Part shown: positions 22,979 through 34,151 of the stretch, piece after piece
How positions within the stretch are numbered: position 1 is the first letter of the stretch
Layout: the number at the start of each line of letters is the position of its first letter
Source: Tetrapyrgos nigripes
Lineage: Eukaryota > Basidiomycota > Agaricomycetes > Agaricales > Campanellaceae
DNA length: 64,000 nucleotides
Reading direction: 5' to 3'
Assembly (NCBI GenBank): GCA_013368315.1
Contig: JAACJM010000015.1
Location: 558,001-622,000, forward strand
Made by a program: the position numbers and the translations under genes
The notes under the pieces: generated by a model
Database searches by the model: none
What the model was told of the DNA's origin: nothing
The model's input: the letters and a program-made list of their open reading frames with translations, nothing else

Positions 22979-23974
22979 ATGAACAAGCTACAGTCCTCAC
23001 AATGTCAGTCCTGGAGAACTCTATGACTATAAGCTATCTCAAGAATCTCTAGTACTCCTTCCTGTACTGCTTGGGACTGCCTCTGCGGCGCTGGGCTTTT
23101 ACCTCGGAAGATACACCTCAAAAGATGCCCCAGTCAGCAACTCTATAGACGAAGAGCCTGTGCTCGAAGATGACGACGGGGACGAAGACGCTGAAGGGAT
23201 TCCTGACGGGGACCTCTCTGCAATATCTGCGGGCTTTATGGAACCATGCAAGATAGTTCGTCCTACATGCCTTTCACGGCTCTGCCTGCAAACTCATGTT
23301 ACGTTGCATTAGGTTCTAATTGTCAGAACCGACCTCAAAATGTCGCCTGGCAAGATATCTGCCCAGTAGGTGCCCATAATATCTCTTGAGGCCAGGTGCT
23401 GATGCTTATACTATAATGTAGATGTGGGTGAGTTGCTCTACGTGTCAACGTACACTTAACGAAAGTTGACATTTAAAGACATGCAACCCTGGCGTGTTAC
23501 AAGGCCCTCGTGAAGAAAAATCCAGGAGTACGTCCTATCTTCTATTCTGTAATTCATAAAGTTTGACAATCCAATAGCTGGTCCGCCATTGGGAAAGGAC
23601 AGGGTGAATAACTTGCAGCTCTATACGGAAAAACGTCTCTCGCTGACTCATTCTACAGGCAAGCTAAGATTGCTTTGAAAGCTAACTCAGAAGATCAACT
23701 GTTAGAACTAGAAGCTTTGGCAAAAAGCTTGAATTTGTGTGCTCGCTCTGTGGAAGACGCGTTGAGTATCTTCTTTGACCTTCTTGCAACTAATCGGCTG
23801 ATATCCCATGTTTAGAGGGTTGACTGAGGTTGAGCCTGGCACACGTACTGTACTGGCAATAGGTTGGTTTACTCCCGCTGGCCCAAGGTATATCTTGCTG
23901 ATTCTTTGGCGCTTGAAGGTCCCGCTCCGGTCGATCTCGTTAATAAAGTGACTGGGAAGTTACGGCTCCTGTAG
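22979..23974 (+). CDS. PTH2: Peptidyl-tRNA hydrolase 2, copy B
   Basis: Paralogue of copy A. The membrane anchor reads VLLPVLLGTASAALGFYLGR, then an acidic linker (EGIPDGDLSAISAGF). The core is PCKI, VLIVRTDLKMSPGKISA, QCGHATLACYKALVKKNPG, WERTGQAKIALKA, EDQLLELEALAKSLNLCARS, VEDAGLTEVEPGTRTVLAI and GPAPVDLVNKVTGKLRLL-stop (TAG 23972-23974). QCG is coded by a 6-nt exon (23422-23427), as in copy A. The motif DAGRTQIA is changed to DAGLTEVE, though catalytic Lys, Asp and Thr remain. The start is uncertain: an in-frame ATG needs a small intron near 22980-23040, so 22979 is provisional. Confidence 0.82.
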
Positions 23975-24303
23975 TTTGCTGTATCTCGCACATAGACGTA
24001 CTGAATCTTGGTAGAGTCGTGAACTTTCCATAAGTAGCGAGCAATTTAATTATTCATCGCTTGTGAGGAGTTGCGTAGGAAGCGCATCAAATTTCAATGG
24101 ACGACGTCATGCCTCCAGTGATAACGGAAATATATTGTCGAACAATCGCTGCTTTTAGCAGTGCAGTGTTGTTTTTGACTACGACGCTCCATTGGAGCGC
24201 TCCAGTATTCTGTCACTACTGAGCAACGGTATTTGAATGAATGGGATCCAGTCCGTTTTATACCCCTTCTCACTCATTTTGCTTCCAACTAACGTTTTCT
24301 TTC
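23975..24303. other. Intergenic, no gene seen
   Basis: About 330 bp between PTH2 copy B and the Mpv17-family gene. An in-frame ATG at 24241 could extend the downstream protein by 21 residues. Nothing else is recognisable. Confidence 0.5.
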
Positions 24304-25264
24304 ATGGCTAGCTTCGCTGTCGCTCGCGCTTATCAACACTCTTTCGAAGTTCGTCCCAACACGACTCTCGCAATAACTGGTGGTAGTTTGAATGCTCTGG
24401 GTGATATAGTTGCGCAGACATATCAAATTACGGTGAGTGTTAGTACTTTTGCAAAGTCTAATAGTCTGCTTAACCTTATGGTGAAAGCTTGGGAGAAAGG
24501 AGCACGAGTCTCATCCTCAATTTGACTTTGCACGTACTTTCCGATTTTTTGCATACGGGTTTGCTATCAGTGTGTATATGAAAGCCTTCGATCTTTGCTT
24601 TCATTAACAGTGTCTGTGTAGGCCCTTTCCTTGGACGATGGAATGCTTTTCTCGAGCACCGGTTCCCTCTCCGGTCAACCTCAAATGGACAAGTCAGCCT
24701 GAAAGCCCTAACCAAAAGAGTTGCCTGTGATCAACTCATAATGTGAGTGCTCTTTGCCTACCTGGTCTCTTCAAGTACTCACCAGAACTGCAGAGCACCG
24801 ACAGGGGTATGTGCAACAAGTGGTCCGGTCAAGCTTACATCTACTCACTTCAATGTTACTTCTCCAGCTCGTACTCTTCATTGGGGCGATGGGTGTAATG
24901 GAAAACCGCAACGCTCAACAAATTCGCGAGAAATACTCCGACCTTTATAAACCCGCACTCATCACCAATTGGCAAGTTTGGCCAATTGCCCAAATGATAA
25001 ATTTCAGGTTCATGCCTCTACCATACCGTGTACCTTTCCAGTCGACTTGTGGGGTGTTTTGGACGCTTTACTTGTCCATGATTAATTCGAGGTGTGTGAC
25101 TTGCTTGGCTTCTAGCCGAAAGATACTCATTTAATATCAGGGAGGATTCCAAACAAGATAGAGAACAACAACTACGGAAAACTGTAGACTCAAAGTACGC
25201 TCTTTCTTTCTCGTTCTGTTAGTCAATCGCTGACATGTACTTTAGACCACTGGAACGTCATTGA
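24304..25264 (+). CDS. Mpv17/PMP22 family membrane protein
   Basis: Family of small four-helix proteins of peroxisomal or inner mitochondrial membranes. From the ATG at 24304: MASFAVARAYQHSFEVRPNT, TLAITGGSLNALGDIVAQTY; then HPQFDFARTFRFFAYGF with GRWNAFLEHRFPL; LKALTKRVACDQLIM; APTG joined to LVLFIGAMGVMEN by a second intron; then the signature PALITNWQVWPIAQMINFRF, MPLPYRVPFQSTCGVFWTLY and LSMINSR. After a short basic tail (EDSKQDREQQLRKTVDSK) a last intron joins PLERH-stop at 25264. An upstream in-frame ATG at 24241 is possible. It faces the UTP4 fragment, probably its former convergent neighbour. Confidence 0.86.
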
Positions 25265-25377
25265 ACCATAGACGCACATCATACACTCGACCTCGACATT
25301 TTTTATTCCTCATTTTCCCTTCCTCATCCATACGAAAATTCTTTAGGTTAATAGTCGCTGAGGCCTCGGCACTTTGT

Positions 25378-25997
25378 AGCTTTACTCTTCACGAATGTAG
25401 ACCGGAACACGTACAATAAAGACAATCGCAATAAAGTACATTATTTTCACTTTTCACTATGAAGCACCGTATTTATGCTTGAAATACGCTGGAGGCAACG
25501 TAGCAAGGACATCTACAAGAGGTCTCTCTACAACGACCATCTCTCCTTGCGAAAGAAAGTCCACAAGGAGAAGAGGTCGATACTGAGTGATCATTTTGAA
25601 TTCTTTTGATGACAACGACTCTTCTTGACCTAGAGTCGGTGCAGTAGCTTTAGCGTTAGCGTGTACACTGTCACGCCGTCGTTTTTTTGGATGAACCCGA
25701 AACCATAAAGTTGGATCCTTGGACATTGAGTTTGCATAACCAGGTCGAGCCCCAGAAGATGGCGTGTCCTGGGGATTCGGGTTGGAAAGTGACGTCAAGG
25801 ATAGGTTCCTTTGCCTGAGTCAAGTTTTTGGGGAGGTTGTCACAGAGTTCTTTGTGCCAGGTAGGGAATTGCCGTGATTCGACGTCGTAGATCTGGAGGG
25901 TGTTCGTTGTTTTGGAAAGCAAGGATGAGGATGTTGGGTTGGGAGGGGTCGAAGACTAAGGGTTGAACTGGGAGAGCGAAGGATGGGAGGACACAGT
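25378..25997 (-). pseudogene. Duplicated terminal exon of UTP4, frameshifted
   Basis: Nearly identical to 38896-39510 in the same orientation, covering the whole last UTP4 exon except its first few bases, plus about 80 bp after the stop. Two length differences break the frame: seven Ts instead of six near 25683, and four extra bases (TCGT type) near 25909. A handful of substitutions separate the copies. Exons upstream of the last are absent; at 25998 the sequence becomes unrelated. It cannot encode Utp4. Confidence 0.93.
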
Positions 25998-26605
25998 CGG
26001 ATATATCGGAAATGCAGCGCCTGAGGCCTGGGTCATAGTTGGCCCCACTGTGGCAAAGCTGGACAGATGCGCCCAAGATGCACCACAAGTGAACAGTCGA
26101 TGTCAAACAAGGAGAACATAAAGATAGCATGCGGACAACATTTTTGAGGCATGTGTTTTCTCGAGCCTGTCAACGAAACTTGCTTCTACTTCTTAGCACT
26201 CCCGACTGGTTTTGTTTCAACTCTGAGCAAACTCTGAGTGTGTTCGTGCCTTATCCTTCAACACTTTTCACCGTCAACTTGCAATGTTCTCCCTAAGGCG
26301 CTAAAATGAAGGATAATTAAGACATTCCTGGGGAGCAGGAGGAATCTATGCCTTAATAATTCAAAAAGTGCCTCGAGAAAGCGCGACTTGCCGATACCCT
26401 CATTCTTTCCTACCTCGATTTCTCGGCTTGCTATTTGGCATTGACACGCCACAGCCTGAGCCAGAAGACCCATCAGGCGAACGGCCTCAGAGACCCACAG
26501 GAGGACATATACTCAGGAACATGGATGATGATGGAGCGATAGAGGGTTAAATTTTATTTGCCCTTAAATAGGATAACTCTTAATTAATAAGCTACCTCCT
26601 ATGTA
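25998..26605. other. Unassigned part of the inserted block
   Basis: Between the UTP4 fragment and the outer inverted-end element. Short frames on both strands, none recognised. AT-rich from about 26540; a 21-bp motif at 26581-26601 recurs at 35564-35584. Confidence 0.45.
26581..26601 (+). repeat. 21-bp direct repeat, left copy (20/21 match to 35564-35584)
   Basis: TAATTAATAAGCTACCTCCTA here and the same with one A for C at 35564-35584. They flank the inverted-end element and may be a target duplication, although 21 bp is long for one. Confidence 0.6.
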
Positions 26606-27556
26606 CAGTGGCGGTCGTTGATGCACTGTAGATTTTCTATTTTAAGAAAAGTATTTATTCGTGTTTGCTTACCGGGTCTCCTTTGCACCAACTTCCAGTC
26701 ACATGTCACACATCACTATTCACGCATTGCTTTGCTACGCATGTGGTTTCAGCAAGGTTTATGCACCATTTCCTTGGGTATCCCGGCCCGAAAATTCACG
26801 GGAAAGAAAGAAAAAAAAGGAAAAGAGAGATTTCAAGAGAATCTCCGCGCGCATAAAACTTGAATGTTAGATACTTAGCTGGCACTCACTGTGGACTGTT
26901 TTTTTATATTCCGGCTCTCAAGAATGTACAAAGACTTCCATTGCCTAGTATCAACAAGGCTCTTGCTGTATCAAGGGACTCTTGGGAGATATCCGAGGCA
27001 TAGCAAGAGGTAGAAGTGAAGCAGGGGAAGGTTTCCCAACAGTTCATGCTACTGCGACTTGGACTTGACAGACTGGAGTAAGTCATGTATTCCAGAACTC
27101 CTGTAGTAGATACATAAATATAAGTATTCATAGGGACTTGTCATATGGATATCATACAAAACGAGTCATAAGAGAATAAGCTAAAGGTAACTAAAGTGAC
27201 TATACGCTGCTGAGTGCAGTAAGGAACAAAGATAAAACAATAGATAAATGATAGAAAAACCCTGAGAGAAAGACAAAGAAAACCCATCAAACTAAAGCTC
27301 AGAAGGTTGGTACCAAACTGCATTGCTGCAGCTCTGGCCAATGATCTCTTCAGTTAGCGAATCACATAGAGAGACTCAGATAAGATAGAGAATTAAAGCC
27401 TTGTACATACCATTTGGGAAATAAATGCAGGTGATTGAACTATATACAGTCTACATAAAAACCTAGATTTCTACAATAATGGGCTGGGAGCACCTTCTAG
27501 TATGATTCTACTATTTTCTCAAGAAATATTCGCCCTATGGAATGAAAATACGGAGT

Positions 27557-27623
27557 GTTGGCAGTCAACATTGCAGTCAACAGGCCGTGGGAGTGTACCC
27601 TGGCAGTCAACATGGCAGTCAAC
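27557..27623 (+). repeat. Cluster of four GCAGTCAAC motifs
   Basis: Four copies of GGCAGTCAACA-like sequence next to the left end of the hAT element. Two more, one inverted, lie beside the right end (34128-34151), so the cluster was probably one unit before the hAT insertion. Confidence 0.65.
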
Positions 27624-28452
27624 GCGCTGTGTAGTGTTGTAACAGTTCGACTCTGGTTCACTCTGGCTTGGCTCCAAGCGGCTCTATTCATAACAGTTCT
27701 GGCTCGGCTCTAGAGTCATTTTTTGCCGGCTGGCTCCAGCTCTAGCTGCAAGAGTCGCATCATTTTGGGCCAGTGACACGTCGCTGTTCTGTAGCAAACA
27801 CTGATCGTCCCACTGTCCTTCTGCCCTTTACAAAAGCTACTCCTGCTACTCTCTTCATGACTAAAAGATCAAAAGGGTTAATATGTAAGTCTTTCCATGT
27901 TCTTGTAGAGCTTGGTTGATAACCCGCCTTTAGAGCTATGCTTTTTTGCTCATTCTTCTGTATTCGCCCTCTCTAAGCAACCCTCTCAGCACTGCATGCA
28001 ATTTCGAACCTATAGCTTTCTTCTCGTTCCACAAGGTCCCCTCTATCTACCCTGTTCGTTGTCTGGAAGGTCTATTGTGTTATGACACGTAAAAATACTG
28101 GGAAAATTGTTGGAAATGGTTAGATGGGTTGACTCAGCTCAGATCTTATGTGCAACAAGTACTAGAGTCTGAGCATCAACGTCGATAAGCTGTGGAGCCT
28201 TGTAAGAGTGCATACCTATCCGTTTTTTACTGTATCAGAGTCACTGACACTGTCATTTGCAGGTGAAAATCAATATACACTCCTACCGTTATCTCTACTT
28301 TGTTTTTCTCGCATATGTGCTTATCCACCCACAACATGACAACATGGTTCTTTGCGTGTGATGGTAGTTCCGTGTATTAGAGCATGCTAGCGAAGAATGT
28401 ATCATTTTCGTCATTACTATTACATGCAATACAAAGCAAGATTAAACCTCGT

Positions 28453-31400
28453 TCACTGTTCCTTGTCTTCCCTCATCCAATTTTCCAACAGCGTCTTGAC
28501 CGAAATACCTTTATCCTCTAACTCGTTGCCTTTCTCAGTCAATAGCTCCTTCAGTGTGGCTAATTCTTCTTCTAGACTGGTCCCTTCAGTAAACGAGATG
28601 GAATTGCCTCGTCGTAATGTGTACTTCAGCATCTGTAAAGCTTCGTTGAGTTCAGGACTAATGCAGTTGCGCTTCTTTGTATCTGTATCGCTTGAAGAAG
28701 AAAATATGCATTCGCATGGGACAGAAGAGGCTTGAATGGGAAGGATATCGAGAGCGAGGCGGAAAATAGTGGGAAAACGAGCCTGATTATCCTGAAAATT
28801 GGCAATGAGCGCTAGCTTTGATCCGAACAGTGTAGAAAATCCCAAACCTCCCAGTAAGCCAATTTGTCCTGTTTTGGATCAGACAACTTTTCGGAAAAAT
28901 AGCTGTTCACCTCTTCCTGAACAGCCTGAGAGATACGATGAATAGGTTCCTTGTTCTTAGTCAGAAGACCCAGAATAGCATCTGCCCAATCGCCATTTGA
29001 TAAGTCCGAAAGTGTGACAATCTGCTCAGACTGGTTGACCGCATTGATATATAATTCAAGCTAAGACCAAGTACATGTCAGCGTTGGCACAGTACTATTA
29101 AGCAATATAACCACTTACCTCTTGAATAAATAATCCTCTTGCATCATCTAGACAATGAGGAGCAAAGCACTTGAACCAATCAAGCTTTATGCTTGGATTG
29201 ATGACTAGAAACGTGTGTTCGTGAGTTAACGGCTGGAATTACATGTTTAGATCTTGAAAATGACTTACTCATGGCCAACGTGTATGCATCAGATTCATCC
29301 GCTCGGTCACGATACTTATGAAGCTTTGCTATCCCAGCGTCAATGACTGAAGTGTACTGGGGCAGTGTGTCCTTCATGTTTTCCCACTTTGTAATCATTG
29401 CATCGTAACCTGGAAGCGCAAATGACCAAGTCGGTGTCTTTTCTCCTGAAAGCCGTTCCTGGAAGGAGTGTGGAACCTATTAAGAAAATTAGAGTGCGAA
29501 GAAGGGCTTATCATGGAAACAGTATATCCCACCTGCAAAATCTCTGCGCATTTCTTGAGTATATCCCATTCTTTGTTGGTCATCCAGTATTTCTTCAAAT
29601 CATTGTGCAAACTGGTCATCCGTTGGATTGCCTATTCAGCAGTAGTTAGCATGTGTGGAAAATGATTCTTGAGTTAACCATACCTCTTTTAACAAAATAC
29701 CACAAAGAAGCATCAGAAGAACAGATGACCAGCGGTTTTTCACGTCCCTAAGCAGCTCCATATCAATCATTTTGATGTAGGCGAGACACTCAGAAAATCT
29801 CATCGCTGTGAGCTAGCGCGAATCTGGAGACTGAACGTTAATAATAGTTATTAAACAAGACAACGGGGAGGGCTTACCATCCTAATCACTGTTCGCAAAG
29901 TAGCTATCAAATCCCTTTGGATTGAGGCATCAGGGTTATAGTCTGGTGAATCTTCATCAGGAAAGCTGAGGTCTGTCAGTGCATCGATGACATCCTGACA
30001 GGCTCAGTTAACGCTGTGGGGAAAGCACCTATTGTAGAGTCAAAATGAAGTCAAGAGTGAATGTGATACTTAAAGTAAAGCTTACCAAATACGTGACTGT
30101 CGTTTTGACCATGTAATGCCTCGGAATCGAAGGTCACGCTCTATATACTCTAGTGCTGTATCGTTGTTGCCAGCTGCATCCAGAGTTCCATAGCCGAGCT
30201 ATATTATTTCCAATGAGGAGATGACGAGAGAAGCCAAAAAAAAATGGAGCTTACTTTTGGAGACAGATTTACACGATCAAACACATACAACATTGCACGC
30301 CCTAAATGGTCACTGTCATGTCACCCAGGGACCCGATGGAAACCAATGAGTTCAGCATGCAATTTCAGCTCAAACTTGTCTTTTGAGTCTGTTTTGGCCT
30401 TTGTCTCGATCCAGTGCGTGGTTACAGCCAGAAAGGGTGTCATATTGCTGTTACTCCACATATCGGATGTAAAGCTAATTTTGCCCAGTGCGTTCTGTGA
30501 GATAAAATAAGTGTGAGCAAAAATCAGAAACAGGAGGTGAGATGCAAATATATACCTCAAACTCAAGTGTCAGGTTATCTAAATGCTCATCCCACAGCTC
30601 CATTATGCACCTCCAGATTGCATGACGATGAGGGATGTCTGAGTCCTCAAGATCCTTCTTGAGCATCAAAAAGATGGCTTGAAGCTTTAGATTTTCAATG
30701 GCATTGATGGCCTGATTTTTTATTGTCAATAATGCTACGAAATGGTAAAGGAAAATGAAACTACAGACCTGATCATCCGAAATGATAAATTCACAAATTG
30801 CATCCTTAAAGGCAGCCAGCGAATATGCCTGGCGAGGTATGCGTTGTCCAGGATTGGCAGAAGAAGCATCCGCATGATATGACTTGACATGGGAATGTGC
30901 CTCCTTGGCCATGATATCAATATTAGTGCGGTCGCATGACTCGACCCAGAAGCTAAGATGATGTGTATAGAGGTGTTTCTGTAGCGATCCTGTTGATGTG
31001 TTTGCACTGAATGAATCAGGAGGGTCATCGCTCGCAATGGAAGCTGTATGACTGCGAGAAATGAGGATCAAAGTATTTGGAATAGATAACGAACACACCT
31101 GCATATAGTGCATGTACGTTTCTGAGTGTGTTCGTCCAGCTTGAAGAATGACCATATGTCGTTTGCCTTTGGTTTCTTCTTCTTGGTCTTCTTTGCTGAG
31201 CGGTGTGGTGTACTGTGAGGACCAGCACGTGGAGTTATGGTAACTGGTGTAGTGACATCGGAAGGACAAAGCTGAATGGTTGATGGAGTGGACGAGGGCG
31301 AGAGTAAATCCAGGGCTTGTTGAATAAACTCCTCCTCATTGACTGGAGGAACACTTGTAGGATGAGGACGACGACGAGTGGGTGTTTGGGCTGAGCCAGA

Positions 31401-32132
31401 TCTTGGTTGTAAAAGAGGCAGCATATCTGGGTTTGGGTCTGGTTGACGGCGACGTCCTCGTGGTGTGCATAGTTGGGGAGGATCTAGTAGTGGATCAAGC
31501 TGTGTCGGCCCCTTACGTGTGTGCGTAGATCGTCGGTTTGGAAGATGTAGATCATTTTCATCATCAGAGTTACCTGAAGACAAAATTGAGTGATTAAAAA
31601 AATAAACAGTTGAAAAGATTTACACACACCATCTGACATTGCGAGAGCTGCAAAAACAATTAGAACATAGACTAAAATAACTAGTAATAATGCCTACCTT
31701 CTTCGAGGGCATTCTGTGGCTGTTCTCCACGTTGGCGACGAGTCGGTGTTTCAGGCATCTCGGGAATGTCTTGGAGCATGGGTCGTTGTTCATGTTGAGA
31801 GTCGGGTCGTTCAGGAATGTCTTCATGGCTGTCATCGTCATCTGTATTCGTTACGGAAGGGTGAGCATTAGCAATTATATCAAAGCTATAAGCAAGCCAC
31901 TTACCGTTGGGAGCAAAGGTGACAATTGGCGCAAAGGTGACCGTTCATGTTGGCTGTGCTTCGCCTTGCTGTGTGATGTTCCGAGGACAAGGGTGAGGGC
32001 GAGGCTGAGGAGGAGCAGGGTTGGCTGTTGAGAAATAGGTACTATAAGCATGACTCGAATAAGGCTTGAGTGTACAACATACGCACCTTTAGTGGTAGTA
32101 CTGGAATTGTCTTTCTTCTTCTTTGGCGGCAT
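28453..32132 (-). CDS. hAT transposase (BED zinc finger plus hATC dimerisation domain)
   Basis: The ATG at 32132 gives MPPKKKKDNSSTTTK, a basic nuclear-localisation-like N-terminus. Further exons encode Ser/Pro/Arg-rich sequence and then a BED-type zinc finger: DIWSFFKLDEHTQKRTCTIC, with SLQKHLYTHHLSFWVESC. The catalytic middle is scattered over exons from about 30.9 to 29.0 kb (KISFTSDMWSNSNMTPFLAV near 30500 is the typical TSDxW block). The C-terminal hATC domain is clear: ASSVPCECIFSSSSDTDTKK, RNCISPELNEALQMLKYTLR. Ten or more introns; I did not prove every splice, so activity is unknown. The last stop is at 28453. Confidence 0.75.
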
Positions 32133-32878
32133 TTGGGTCTGGAAATTGTTGCAACCTCAGTGCTTGAACCATCAAGCCTTTATCCTCCAGCAAATCTCAA
32201 TGACCCTACTTTAACCGGGAGCTTCCATCTCCATCATTTGATATCTTCGAACTCTGGAAGCAGAGGGAACAAGAATGGAGTCAGTGTTGGTGTGTATCTG
32301 CTCGAAATGAAGAGTATTAACCTTTTAAGGATGTAGTACGATGAACCTATGCTTCATTTCTTTCACATTCTTTGCTGCACAACGTTCAAGGTTCAGCGAA
32401 ATGAATTTGCCAGTTGTGTGCATGATTCTGACTCAGGCCTGAGGAATTTGCGAAGGTCTTATGATAGAGAAAGAAGACATACTGCTGTATTACATATCAT
32501 GTAATTGTACAGGGAGAAGAGCAGCAGGAAAAGAGAGTTGGCAATGAGCTCGAGACGGAGGAAAGGAAGGTGGTTAATCAGAAAGAAGCATAAAAATGTG
32601 TCCTGGCGACACGGAGTCATGGACTGTAATACAAAAAGCTAAGCCCCTTCAACTTACCTCAAAGAGCCAAAGTGTCAAGGGCAAGAAGGTATGGCTAAGT
32701 GACTCCATGTCACCATATCATTCTCATATGTAACTAAGTAGATACAAATGTAAAAAATGAAGGGATATGAAGAATGTCCCAGCCATGTGTCTCAAAGCAA
32801 GGTATAGTAAATACTAGCACATGTACACGTCTAAAGATCCCAGGCAAGACGTCACCCAAGAGTAACCTAGTTAGCTAT

Positions 32879-33963
32879 CTATGATGATGGGGGTAGCTGA
32901 CTCGGCACAGGTAGCGGCAAAGGAGGAGGGTGGGTGATGATAGCTCCCCAATGACTGCGAAGTTGGTCAGTTAGATGCTTGATAACAATATTCTGGATGG
33001 GGACACGTACCAGTTCTTGGTGCGAAATCCAACGTTGAGCAATCCACCTAATGTGCTGGGTGGTAGAAGGCAGTGGACATAATATTGTTTGACTGGAGAT
33101 ACTTGATGTACCAAAATCCCCACTGCTTTTGAATGAAGAATTAGTCGGGCTGAAGAAAATGATATCATAAGAGAAAAACGCACCTAAACCCAACCTGTAA
33201 AATAAAGGTAGCATCCATTCCAACACACTGATCCTCCAAGGGTCGCATGGAAGGATTAAGACAAGAGGATACAAGCTGGCGGTATCCCTCTCCTTGATGA
33301 AACAACGTTCGTTCCAATGCAAACTGATCCCGCAAAAGACAGGACTGCTGGTGATCTGTCCTTGATAAAAAAGTGATTATTCATTGTTAGATCACAGTTA
33401 CAAGAGAAAAGAAAAAAAGAAAGGCGGCCAAAGGCTGCAGTACGTGCTAGCAGATCATCTGGCCAGGGCTGACCACAGAGAAACTGTTGCATGAGGCTGA
33501 AGGAGTGAAAAGAGCTCTCAAAAGGGAAAAATGAAGCCTGAGATAGATATTACTCACTAGCTCTTTATATACTCATCTTCAGAGACTGTAATGAATGGGC
33601 ATTGATGGTACAACGGTTACAAGAATGTGCTTCAGGCTGACAGTCTAGATCTAGAAAGAAAAAGGTAATAAGAAAAGGAAAGAATAACGAAAAGCATCTG
33701 GACCACTTTTTGCTGCCCCAGGGTCATGGCTGCATACTCTTGGACCAGTAGTTGCGTACATGAAGAGAGAAATAGACTCACCACAGCCTCGTCTCCAGAG
33801 CATACACTACCCTGTTCTCCAACACAAGCTGCTGTCTTGCCCAGCGGTTGAACAGTGGGTGGAAAAATGATGGAATGCAAGAACACAAGGTCATGGATGG
33901 CAGAGGTGACGGAGGAACTGATGATGCTGAGTGACAGCGGAGGGAACACGTCATGATGGGTCA
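32879..33963 (-). CDS. Second spliced reading frame inside the hAT element
   Basis: Not recognised. Exon-like stretches on the minus strand, each bounded by usable splice sites, include CSCIPSFFHPLFNRWARQQL near 33850, QLLVQEYAAMTLGQQK near 33720, QFLCGQPWPDDLLA near 33480, LLRDQFALERTLFHQGEGYR with LEDQCVGMDATFILQVGF near 33330-33190, VSPVKQYYVHCLLPPSTLGG near 33080, and HWGAIITHPPPLPLPVPSQL to the stop at 32879. It resembles an accessory gene between the transposase start and the right end of the transposon. Start and exon joins are uncertain. Confidence 0.4.
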
Positions 33964-34127
33964 CGCAGAAATTTCTGGAAAAAAAGCAGCAAAAAGATGA
34001 CTCGAGCTGGCACCGAGTCAGAGCTGAGTTGCGTAGAGCCAGAGCTGTTAGACAGGTTCAGCTCGGCTCCACGGCTAGCCAGAGTCGAGCCGGACCATTT
34101 ACAACACTAGCGCCATGAGAGCGCACC

Positions 34128-34151
34128 TGGCAGTCAACATGTTGACTGCCA
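34128..34151. repeat. Perfect 24-bp palindrome
   Basis: TGGCAGTCAACA followed directly by its reverse complement TGTTGACTGCCA, 18 bp outside the right end of the hAT element. Confidence 0.95.

Larger units (their letters stand above)
27632..34109 (-). mobile_element. hAT transposon, about 6.5 kb
   Basis: Both ends read TAGTGTTGTAA (27632 on plus, 34109 on minus). Subterminal DNA on both sides is packed with GGCTC/GAGCC motifs, as in hAT transposase-binding regions. The 8 bp outside the ends are GCGCTGTG (left) and GCGCCATG (right), matching at six of eight positions, consistent with an aged target duplication. Inside are a BED/hATC transposase gene and a second spliced frame, both on the minus strand. 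Confidence 0.75.
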
